Positions 1 to 9,759 of a stretch of DNA of 37,500 bases are shown here, piece by piece. This DNA is from Balamuthia mandrillaris (Eukaryota > Discosea > Longamoebia > Balamuthiidae): assembly GCA_031835245.1 (NCBI GenBank), contig JAVKOQ010000391.1, positions 1 to 37,500 of the forward strand, given 5' to 3'. The position numbers and the translations under genes were made by a program. Numbering within the stretch: the first letter of the stretch is position 1; every line of letters starts with the position of its first letter. The notes beneath the pieces are model-generated. The model was not told the DNA's origin. It was given only the letters and a program-made list of their open reading frames with translations, and made no database searches.

Positions 1-1403
1 CCAGCCCCGTTTTTACTGGTTTCTCCGCCGGTTGACAAACAAGAACGACCCGAAAAGGTGCGGTGCAGAGCTACTCCCGAAGCCGACCCTGCTCCTGACG
101 GCTCGCTGGTGCTTGTTGAATGGGCGGAGGAAGGTTTGTTGCCATGCATTTGCGTGGGCGCTGATGACCGCCATGAGGAAGCTCTTGGAAAGCTCCTTCG
201 GTCCCCTGGTATCCCCCTCAAAGGACCTGCGCTCATTGCCCTGGGAATACCGAAGCCTGGATTCACCACTGGAGGACAGGAGATGCCCCTTGGCATGGAC
301 GCTTTCGGCGGTTGGTGTTGTGCGTTGTGCTCCATCAGTTTGAACTTTTCCAGCTGAAAGCTCCTCTCCAGCGACTTTAGCGTTCCCATCCAACTTGCTT
401 TGTCCTCTTCTCTCTCCGTTCCCAGAACATACCGCCGGAACTGTGGCTCGTTGCGAGGTGTCTGCCCCAAAAAGGTTTCCACCTTGATTGCCCATTCCTC
501 GGCACTGAGAACGTGCCGAATCTCAAAGGAAGGACCTAATTCAGCCATGTGCAAGTCTACTATCTTGAGAGCGTCAAGAGGGATCTGAGCTCGCAGCGTA
601 AAACAATTGCGACACCGCTTGTCCTCCTCCAAGTATTTATGATGCTTCGGTTTGGTGATGATCAAAAGGTCGTTGAAAAGGAAGAGCACCACTTTGACAG
701 GTCTCTCGTTGATATTTGCTGCGTTGTAGAGCAGGAAGGTTCCTTCTTGCAGGAAAAGACGAGTAGGAGTGACCAAGTCTTTGCAGTCCTCCACGAGGTG
801 GTTCACGGTTATGGTCATGCGTTGTTGTTGGGCGGTGCGAGAGCCATCGTTGACATAGCCCACTATGTGACAGATAAGCTTTTCGGCTTCGTGGAGAGGT
901 TGACGGTCGGGGTGATCTTCGGGCGTGTGTTTCTGGAGCTCTCGGATAAGTAGGGGATATTTACAGATTCGTTGAACGGGTTTGATGAGGTAGGCATTCA
1001 ATTCGATGCCTCGTGTGGCACTATCGCCATGGATTTGCTGTATGTTTAGAGAAGAAGCGGCGCAAAAAGAAACGAAGAAGAACAACCAGGAAAAGAAGAA
1101 TACAAGTAAACAAGAATCACAAAAGAACGAGAGCAAAATCTGAGCATTGAAGAAAACTGCACCTTTAAAACTTTGGCAAAGTTGGCGTTTTTGTTTTTAG
1201 CGATGAGCAGCTCAACTGCTGATGGGTGATTGCTACAATAAGTGGAATACATTTTAAAGTAGTCCGACTATGATGAGGCGAGTGGTGTATATTGCAACGA
1301 CAAAGGAGAAGGAGACCATGCAGTTAGAGAATAAAATAAAACTAAAAGAAAAAAGAAAGAAGAGACTGGAGAGAATGGGAGAGGTAGAGAGAGCAAGAGA
1401 GAG

Positions 1404-1454
<51 letters not shown>

Positions 1455-2057
1455 AGATGACTAATACCATGCTCACAAAAACTTCGCCAATGCTGAGGTC
1501 TGATGTGGCCCTTCCATCTTTCAGCTTTGTCGTAAGCGTCCTATAAAACTCGGTGTTGATCTTCAGGAGGACTTCAATGTTCGAAAACAAAGTTGCTATT
1601 TCCTTTTCTTTCAAGACGTCAGCAGCCTTCAAAGGGGCCATGAAAACCTGCGGTTGTTTAGTTGTTACAAAAGAAATGCACTCTCCACGCAAAGAGAAAC
1701 AAAGTGACAGTTGAAACGTACGTTGATGATTCGGCTGAGGTCGTCTATGTATTGTCGTTCTGTTTTGAAGAGTTCTTCAATCGTTTGTTGTCGCAGAGAA
1801 GCTGTTTTAGCTGCTGCTTCGTCGGGTGCTTGCACTGTCTCTTCTTCCTGCTCCTCCTCTTTGTCTTTGTCTTCGCTCTCTTGTGTCGCTGTAGCTTGCT
1901 TTTGCTGCTGTTGCTGTTGCTGTGGCGGCCAACAAGGCAGAGATATCGTTTCTTTTGGGAGGTTTGGTCTCACAGGTGCAGCCCGCGTCCATTCGGAGCT
2001 AGAGCCGAAGCTCACAGGTCTTCGGCCTTGCAGTTTTGAAGAAAAAAAAGAATCCAT
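1..2057 (-). CDS. RhoGEF (Dbl-family DH-PH protein), 3' end outside window
   Basis: Exons by splice signals and frame: 2057..1722, 1647..1468, 1267..1163 and 1037..<1, all phase 0. The ATG at 2057 follows an in-frame stop. The first ~90 residues are low complexity with a run of seven Q and an acidic stretch. A DH domain follows: it opens at TIEELFKTERQYIDDL, continues through SDYFKMYSTYCSNHP, and carries the diagnostic helix LNAYLIKPVQRICKYPLL. A PH domain comes next (VVLFLFNDLLIITKPK; C-terminal helix with the conserved Trp in DKASWMGTLKSLE). The tail is Ser/Pro/Gly-rich and still open at base 1. DH-PH proteins exchange GDP for GTP on Rho/Rac GTPases at membranes and control actin; the target GTPase cannot be told. 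Intron 1 has a GTACGT donor and intron 2 starts GTATTA. The family call is firm; the donor of intron 2 was chosen because it restores the DH alignment. Confidence 0.9.
1407..1450. repeat. (GA)n microsatellite in RhoGEF intron 2
   Basis: A nearly perfect GA dinucleotide run on the plus strand, so CT on the transcribed strand, just inside the donor of the intron 1467..1268. Confidence 0.95.
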
Positions 2058-2553
2058 AGCATGGTATTGTTAGTCCAACCAGCCGACCTCACAAATGGAG
2101 ACAATAAGATGCTCCGCCTGCAAACCTTCCCGTTGCTCGCTCCCTTTTGCTGTAGCGCACAACATTAGCGTATGGGCCCGCTGCGTAGGTTGTCTTTCGT
2201 TTTTTGCCCTTTCCTCCTCCCTTTCTTGTTCGTCGTTTTTTTGTTTGTGGTGTCGGTTGGTTCCTCCTGGTAGGCCCTTTTTTGGCGAAATAGAAAGAGG
2301 ATATGAGCGAGGATAAGGGAGAGAGAGCGAGACAGAGAGAGAGAACAGAAGCAAAAAGGCGAGGGGACAGCGGATAGGAGAGAAGAGAGAGGGGAGAAGA
2401 GAGGAGGGAAAGAAGAGAAAGAAGAGAATGAGTTTCTTTGTTCTAAAAGTAACGATCTACAAACATCTACAAGCATAACATGCAACGAAAACAAAGAGAA
2501 GAAAGACATAAAAGGAATCTACCCCTTCAATCCTCTAATCGCTGACCATTCAG
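2058..2553. other. Intergenic: RhoGEF upstream region and 3' flank of the winged-helix/PHD-like gene
   Basis: Both neighbours run on the minus strand, so this stretch holds the RhoGEF promoter and 5' UTR and the 3' UTR of the gene to its right. It contains a purine-rich tract (about 2290..2450) of GA and GGAGA units on the plus strand. The open frames here have simple composition and I see no exon. Confidence 0.6.
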
Positions 2554-4359
2554 TCATGCTCCTCCATGCCTACTTCTAGTGGAAGTGCCGTTCGCTCTTG
2601 TTCTTGGAGAAGAAGAATTCGCGGAGCGTCCTCCTCCTAACAGCTGCTCCGTCTTCTCGGTCAGCCGCTTTCGTTTACGCTTGAAATAGTCGTTGAGCTG
2701 CTTGGCCAGGTCGGCATCGGCCTGCGCGTCCAACCTCTCCTTCTCCAGGCGGAGCTGCTCTATCTTCTTCTCATAGTTTTGACGGTTTCGTTCCCATACC
2801 GAGTCGCGGGACTGAGCCAAGGAAACCTTGTACTTCTCAAAGTCCAACCAAAACTGTTCCTCGAGTTGTCGTTGTTCCTCCGTCATTGTGTCCGTTGTCG
2901 TTGAACCATTTCGTCGTCGAGTGGAAGTGGCGCCTGCCGCTCCGCCTCTTCTGCCTTTTGTTCGTTTGGTGTTGCTCTTTGTTGTTGTTGGGTTCAAATG
3001 CTCGGCAGCACCGTACTCGCTCTTCAGCTTATGCTCCATTTGGTCCAACTTGCTGCCAAACAAAGGGGAAGCGCCATCTTCTCCTGTCCCGGAACCTCCT
3101 TCGCTCTCCCATCCTAACGCTCGTTTTCGCGCTCGTCCTCTCCCTCTGCCAGTTGGCCGTTTGTTGTTGGTAGAATCTGAAGGAACAGAATCGCTCGCAT
3201 CAGGCGCTTCCGTTTTGACTATGACGTTGTTGTTACTATTGTTGTTGGAGGTGCGTCGTCGTTTGTTGCTGTTGCCGCCATCAGAAGCGTCGCTACCGTG
3301 GACAGAGTTGTTACTGCTGTTATGTTTGTTGTTGCCATTGTGAGAAGAAGTTGAAGAAGAGGGAGAATCTACGCCATTGGGATGATTGCCGTTGCCTTTG
3401 CCCTTGCGTCGACACGCAGGACAAAAGTAGTCTAAGTGGTTCGGGTTGGAATCATCATAAATACTGATGTCGTAGATGTTGTCGCTTTTGGCCAACACCC
3501 ATGATTGACAGGCATCGCAGCATATCCAGGGACTATCTTTGCCATCACCGTCCTCGTCTTCATCCTCATCAGAGTCTTCTTCTTCTTCGCCTGCTTCTTC
3601 ACCTTCCTCTTCTTCCTCTTCGTGTTCGCCCTCGCCTTCTTCTTCTTCATGTCCTTCTTCTTCCTCTTGTTGTGGTGAGGCTTCCTCTTCTTTTGCCGCT
3701 TCCATTTCGTCCTCTGCATCATCTAACGCACCACCCTCCTCGTCCGCTGCATCTTCACCATCATCTGCTGCTCGTTTGTGTTCGTCCGGCTCCTCCTCTC
3801 TCTCGTAGTCTCTTGTGTTGGGATCGTCCTTTTCGTCCTCCTCTCCTTCGTCCTCATCCCGAGGAGAGTGAAGGCTGGCAAGGATCATCATAGAGGAGGA
3901 GTTCTTTCTTTTGTCCCGCTGCAGCTCTTCCCTGTAGTTCAACCGAAAGAATCCGTTCTCTTCCACCAGTTGTTGCTTGTTGTTCTGTTCTTTTCGCCTT
4001 TGTCTCGTTGTTGGTGGTTGATTAGATGACTGCTGTTGTTGTTGAGCGCAGCTACTGCACATAAACTCTTCGTTTATCTTCTTCCATTTGGCCAATGGGC
4101 CTTTGCCTGGTGTGGTCGCTCCACAACCACACACAAAGCCTGGCGGTGGTGTAACCAAACCTCGCCTCCGAGCAGCCCTTGATGGATTCGAACGCAGAAC
4201 TTCTTCATCACGATATCTTGTAAAAGAACTCGTCTAGTTTTGTGTTACATTTGTCAACAGAGTAAAATAAGAAACAAAGTCTGAGAAGAGAGCGCAAGAA
4301 TGGAACTTACTCTATTTCGTTTCGATACACCATAGCAATCAGGATCATTTGTTATTTTC

Positions 4360-4396
<37 letters not shown>

Positions 4397-4869
4397 ATGA
4401 GAACGGAGAAACTAATATATGTGAAAGAGTTAGAAGTTGTTTGTAACGTACATAGAACCGAGGATTACTTTGAAGTGTCATGAGAACCTTACTCCTGACG
4501 TCCTTGTCCATGAGAGTAGGGACTCTGGTCCATTCCTTCAATACGAAAGTAGTAATGTTATCCACAGTGGAACCTCCATTCGCAGTACTCCATCGAATGG
4601 CCTGAATCACACATTCTACGAAAAGAAAATGTCAGACAATGGATGAAGAAGAAAAAGAGAGCAAATGATTAGAGTACGTTACCTGCCAACGATGCGGAGG
4701 GAGGATGAGAAGAACTTGGGTCGTTTTTGTCATCCACGCTGCGAGAGCCCGGGGTTAGCGTCCAGTTGCCTTCTCTCTCAGCGTCCTTCTAAACATGTTT
4801 GGTAACAAACGTTTCAAAAGAGGAGTAAAAAATAAGGATCTCTGCGGAGTGGGAGGGAGTACGAGGGAG

Positions 4870-4915
<46 letters not shown>

Positions 4916-5889
4916 CGAGAGGTGAAGAAGGTACGGTGAAGAGCGAGTCGTTCCGCAAAACAGAGAGAATGGCTTTGACACATTCGTTGCCATTGAATGC
5001 AGAGTCCGCTGTTCGCTTTACTTTATCCCAATTCTACAACAAGAACAATACCAAGTTTTAGTAGACAAACAGGAAAAACAAATCGAAGGAGCAAAAAAAA
5101 TAATTGTATGAAGAAACGGGACTTGAAGCATATAAAAAAATGAGGAGCAGAGAGGAGAGGCGAGATGAGGAGAGAGGGAGAACGTACCACCCGAATAAAC
5201 TCCACGATCGTGTCAAAGTGGCAGGGACCAAGTTCCCGCAGTGCTCTCTGCATGCACGCTGTTCCATGGGAAAAAATAAATAGTAAACATCATATCAAAG
5301 GAAAAAAATCAATGAAACGGAGGAAGGAAGAAGAGAACGACAAGGAGGAGAGAGAAGAGGAGAACGGTACCGGTGAGATTAGCGCAGTCAATGTGCAGAA
5401 AGGTGTCCACCTCAGCGTTCCTCCGCTGCTGCGCCGCTCGCGCGCTCGCTCTTCTCCCGCGAGTGACCGGTCCCCCTCCACCAGAGCCAGCCGAGTCCTC
5501 GTCGTTGTTGTTGCTGTTGCTGTTACCGTTGTGGTGGCCGTGCCAAGAGGCAGAGGAGCCCGAATGCGCGTTGGTGCTGTTGTTGGATGCAGCGGAGGTG
5601 TCCTCTGTGACGGTGTTCTCTTCAAAGTCCACCAACGACTCCACAAAAGTCACCTTTTGTGCGTTCGATCCAGTTAAGCTTTGTTTTTGTGCGTTGATGA
5701 AAGATGCCCACAAAAAAAAAAAAAAAAAAAAATAGGCTTTGAAGAGGAGAAGAAGAGAAAGAAACCAAACGGCAACAACAACAGAAAAAGACGTACACCA
5801 AGCTCTTGTTTGTGACCCAAGTACTCCTCCTTGAGCCTTTGTAACCTCTCCAAAAGAGTTTCGGCGTCCTCTTCGAGTGGCTCCGTCAT
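2554..5889 (-). CDS. Chromatin-type protein: two winged-helix-like modules, Cys clusters, PHD-like finger, AT-hook-like motifs
   Basis: Exons: 5889..~5797, ~5700..5371, 5258..5188, 5033..4935, 4788..4683, 4615..4452, 4358..4311 and 4233..2554, about 860 residues. The phases agree except at the acceptor of exon 2, which I could not fix. Order of parts: a short coiled coil (ETLLERLQRLKEEYLGHKQE); an N/S/G-rich linker; two modules that look like winged helices, the first ending FTKDAEREGNWTLTPGS and the second starting VIQAIRWSTANGGSTVDNI; a cluster CGCGATT..CSSC; a very acidic E/D stretch; a finger with ICCDACQSWV and YFCPACRRKG; AT-hook-like GRGRGR; and a basic coiled-coil C-terminus. Known of such folds: they bind DNA or histone tails. 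A nuclear chromatin role is inferred. The winged-helix call rests on pattern only. The start is the ATG before TEPLEEDAE; the frame is open further upstream but low complexity. Confidence 0.7.
4366..4394. repeat. (GA)n microsatellite before an acceptor
   Basis: A GA run on plus, CT on the sense (minus) strand. It lies directly upstream of the acceptor at 4359 of the winged-helix/PHD-like gene, so it doubles as the polypyrimidine tract. Confidence 0.9.
4871..4909. repeat. (GA)n microsatellite in intron
   Basis: A GA run on plus, CT on the sense strand, inside the intron 4934..4789 of the winged-helix/PHD-like gene. Confidence 0.9.
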
Positions 5890-6707
5890 CAGGTTGTGCG
5901 CCGTTTCTTTCTTACTTTTTTTTTTCAAAATGCTTTCTTTTCGTCGATTTTGTCCAATCGACAAAAACTTTGTTCCCAGTAGCAAGAAAAAACAACAACA
6001 AAAAAATAAGAAAAGGAACACTTGCTTCTTTTTCCTTTCGATTACGACTTTGCTCTTCCTTTCTTTCTTTCTTTCTTCCGATGGATGCAACGCAAAACAA
6101 AAAAAAAAAAAACTCCACCCGGTGACCGTCGTCGAAACAAACAAAGCACAACAGCGATAGAGCGAGAGCAAGAGAGAGAGAGAGAGAGAGAGAGGAGGAA
6201 AAAAAAAAGAACGCAAAAGAAATCGATTCGCTCGTTTCTTCTGTTGCTTTTTTTTTTGGAGGGGCGTGCCTGCGTGCGTGCGTGTGTGTGTCAGCGACGA
6301 CGACGGTGGGGTGGTGTGTCTTCTGTCTCGTGCACGCTAGCGGGTGTGTGACGGTGGCGCGGGCAGAGCGTTGGTTTTTTTTTTGATTGGGAAATTGCTA
6401 CGCATCGTCATCCTCACACCTGTTTGAAATCGCATTGGAGGAGCTGGGGGATATTTCGCGTGAATTGGAGGGTGGAGGCGGCCCATTGGCGGAAAACAAG
6501 CAGAAATTTGGCAGGTTGAAAAACTGGATAACGTACGTCGACAATAATGAAAAAGAAAGCAACAAAGAAGAACGTTACTCTTGCTTCATCCTCTTCGCCT
6601 TCATAGTCACTTGCTCTCGTCCTCTCTCTTATCTCTTCTCTCTTTGGGCTCCGACTTTATCTTATTCAATCATTGCTCACGCAGCTCGATGTTCAAATCC
6701 TTTTTTT
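5890..6707. other. Intergenic: upstream of the winged-helix/PHD-like gene, 3' flank of the PPR gene
   Basis: This stretch holds long A and T runs, a (GA)n tract near 6169..6194, and a TGCG/TGTG-rich patch near 6265..6350. Between 6387 and 6531 a segment looks exon-like on both strands, with a GTACGT donor on the plus strand and an acceptor and GTGTGA donor on the minus strand. No plus-strand ATG precedes it and I cannot attach it to a gene. It may be a 5' UTR exon of the minus-strand gene to the left. Confidence 0.5.
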
Positions 6708-9536
6708 TTATTCTTCTTCCAAGCGTCGAATGACCTCCTTGGCGTAGTCGTTGGTGGGAAGCACGCCGTCCTCTCGCATCCACTGCAGCACGCGAAGGCC
6801 GCGAAGTTTCTCTTCATCTCCTCCAGCAGCTAAGCAATAGCTCAAGAATGTCACATATGTTTTCCCATCGGGAGCAAATAGCGTCGGTGTCGTCGCTGAA
6901 GAGGAAGAAGCCCTTCGCATGGCTTTAAGAATCTCCTCTGCCTCGTTGTGTTTTTGGTTGACGAGACATGCTTTGATCAAGTGGGCAAGATGAAGCCCGG
7001 TCAATGCGTTTGCTTTTGCTTCTTGCCGCTCTTCTTCTGCAGTGAAATCCGAGATGAGTTGAGTGACGAGCACCGTTGGCTCTGCTGCTGGTTCTTCTTG
7101 GCGTGCCTCCAACAGGGAGTCGAAGAGCTGTTGTGTTGACAAAGAGGAGCGATGCAACAGCGCGCGAAGAAGGTGTCTGCACTGTTGCAACTGGCCCACT
7201 CGCCCATAGAAATCTGTCAAAGGCCTGAACAGAAGGTGATAGGAATCACGTCTGTATGCTTTCAGGGGTCTTCCCCATTTCTTTATCTCTTGCAAGACTC
7301 GCATCAATTCCTCTTCTGCTGTTTGTATCATCTTCTTTCTTTCCTCCAAAGAAGACGCATGAGATAGAGAATCGGCAAAGCTGGTGGCGATCGCTTCGGA
7401 GAGGTAACCGAAAGTCATGGGTGCCGGTCGAAGCCGTTGCTGTGTCATCTCTCGGAAGAGGGACCAAACCTTGTTGTCGTCGTTGGCAAGCTTTCCGGCA
7501 GCCAGGATCAAATAGTCGTACGTTATCGCACTTCCCTCCAATCCCCATTTTCGCTGCATTTCCTCTCTCAGAGCTTCCACCTGGGCCATCATCTTTGCTC
7601 TTTCTTCCTTCCTGTTCTTCTCTTCTTCTTCCTCCATCAAAGTGGGTGGCGAGTCACGGAAGACAAAGGTGTCATACCGTAATGAAGAGGGATTGATGAA
7701 CGAAGTGAGAAGGCAGTTAAAGTGTCTGATGCTGAGCTTTCCTCCTTCCTCCATTCTCCGGAACCAACGCAACGCCGCTTCGTGGTCTCCCTTCTTAGCA
7801 TAAAAGTTGATGATGGAGGCACCTAAGACGCTGTCCTGTTGCCAGTTAGGGAGAAACTGAGGAAGATCTTGTTCAAGCAATTGCTCTCCGTGTATGAAGA
7901 GACGCTCTCGCGAGCAGTGATCCAGAAGAATGCTGAAAGTAAAGCCGTCTGGTCGTGGAAAGGCCTCTGCTTCTGCTTGAGTCTGATCCTCCTTCTTCAT
8001 GCGACGATAAAGCTCGAACATCACCAGGCTTTCTCCTTCTTCCCCGTTGTTTGTCTTCACTTTTCGGGACGAAGCCAGGTGAGAGAGGGTTTCAAGAAAT
8101 ACGTTGCAGAGTTGAGTGCGAACACAACCATTGCGAATAGCCTCTTCTAGCAATTGAGCGGCCTCTTCTGTGCTGGGACATCCTTTTAGCAGTATTTGAT
8201 ACGTTATTGCCTCTGGAATTCTCTTGCGCTTCTTTTTCCCAGATTCTTCGGCTTCTATGTTTTCTTTTTGTTGTTGGCGATAGAGTTGATAAGCTTCCGA
8301 CCAACGTCCGTTCTTGATGAGGAGATTGAGAAGTACATTCCAGACGGTTACTTCGCCGTTGGAAGCAGTGCTTGGTGTTTGTTCTCCTTTGGGTTCCTGT
8401 CCTGTTTTCTCCTCTTCCTTCTCTGCCTCCTCTTCAGTCATGTACACAAAGATTTGCTTCACTTCCCTCAATACTTCTTCAATCTCTTCCTCTAACTCTC
8501 TTTCTCTGTCCGGCAGTTCGTTCTTCATTTGATTGAGGTGCTGAAGCAGTGGGGCAGCAGAGTGTATCAGATGTGTGTAGATGAAGGTATTCCTCTTGAC
8601 GTTGGTGGAGATCATTGCCATCCAAAGTGCCTTGCATTGCTGCCACCTTCTTCCTTTTCTCTCTCTTTCTTGCTCCGCATCCTGGCTTTCTTTCTTATGT
8701 GCATCCTCCGTCAGAATCTGGAGCAGTTGGGCGCAGAGGTAGGCATTGGTTTTCCTGCCGCCAACCACCCTAGGATGAATCATCACCTGCACCAGTGCTT
8801 CTATCCGCTCTCCCTTGTTCTTGTGCCTGTTTGGCTCTCCTTCAGCAAATGAAGAGGAGGAAGAAGAAGAAGAGGCACTCGTTTCGTTTTTCATGAGCTG
8901 AAGAAGGCGGTAAAAGTAATTGGGATGAGTGGCAAAACTGGGAGTGAGAAGGAGAGAGAGGGAAGACCGAGGACCCGTCTCCTCCTCCTTTTGTGCCGCA
9001 TCTCCCTCTCCTGCCGATTCTTCATCGGACGGGAGGAAGACCTGCCGGCAGTGAGCGATCAGCCGTTTCAGCCCGTTGTTGGTGTTGTTGTTGATCTTGC
9101 CGGTTGTCTTTCCTGCAGGGCGGCGGTGATGAAAAAAAAAAAACAATAATTGGGCCAAAGTGATTAAAACTTTTTTTCAGTGTGAGAGTGGAGTGCGTTT
9201 GTGCGTACCTCTTGAGGGAACGAAAGGGAGGGAGGAACGAGTGCGGGGAGGAACGAGGACGAAAGAAGAGGAACGACCGCATCGACCCGAGAAGAGGCAC
9301 AGAGCGGACGCTGATGCGGCGGCGGCGTGAGCTCCGAACCGACGAGAGGGAAGCAAAGAAGAAGAGGAAGAAGAGAAGCCTCGCATTTGCCTTCCCCCCG
9401 CAAGCCAACCACCGGGTTTGAGCCTTGCACCACCACCGACCACCACGGCTGCCGCAAAGCGGGACCCCGCCGCCGGAGGAGGAGGAGGAGGGGGGGCAGC
9501 AAGCGAACGTCTTCCCACAGCAGCAGCCACGTTCAT
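6708..9536 (-). CDS. Mitochondrial-type pentatricopeptide repeat (PPR) protein
   Basis: Two exons, 9536..9209 and 9112..6708, joined in phase 1 (GTACGC donor, CTGCAG acceptor), giving 910 residues. The ATG at 9536 opens a leader of about 75 residues rich in A, R, S and G with no acidic residue, containing GRRSLAA, a proline run and RQMRGFSSSSSS, which is a typical mitochondrial presequence. The body is helical with PPR-like units, for example WNVLLNLLIKNGRWSEAYQL, DGFTFSILLDHCSRE, GASIINFYAKKGDHEAALRW, TYDYLILAAGKLANDD and DGKTYVTFLSYCLAAGGDEE. The last unit ends at the stop. PPR proteins bind single-stranded RNA in organelles and act in processing, stability or translation; the RNA target cannot be read here. 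It shares a short divergent promoter with the cyclophilin gene. The family is clear, though single repeats are diverged and some could be scored as TPR-like. Confidence 0.85.
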
Positions 9537-9759
9537 CTTCCGCTACTTCTTTTCTTCGAACTATTTAAAACTCGGGACGACGTGGTAATGGAAGTATCGT
9601 ATCGACGTGGTAATATCGCGAATATGTCGACGAATAAATCGAAATTGCCGACTGATGGTATCCAGGACGACGTGGTAGTGTCGACGTTAAATGGTTTCAT
9701 CCGCCACACAAGCAAAAAAAAAAAAGGGCAACGAAGAAAGCTTTGAAGAGGAGGAAGCC
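9537..9759. promoter_or_regulatory. Divergent promoter between the PPR gene (-) and SR-cyclophilin gene (+)
   Basis: Only 223 bases separate the two start codons. The stretch holds three copies of CGACGTGGTA (9578..9587, 9603..9612, 9668..9677), each followed by AT or GT. A TTTAAATAG box reads toward the PPR gene at 9570..9562, and an A-run lies near 9713..9725. ACGTGGTAAT occurs again at 13853..13862, upstream of the Rab-like gene. A transcription-factor site is inferred from position and repetition. Confidence 0.55.

Noticed and set aside
549-953. Plus-strand frame of 134 residues
   Set aside because: It is the shadow of the DH-PH coding exon, which has a recognisable domain in the minus-strand frame.
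3501-3893. Long plus-strand frames across the acidic and S/P-rich exon
   Set aside because: They are antisense to a well-supported minus-strand exon and owe their length to simple-sequence composition.
4171-4200. tRNA-like GGATTCGAACG
   Set aside because: It lies in a coding exon and no cloverleaf can be drawn around it.
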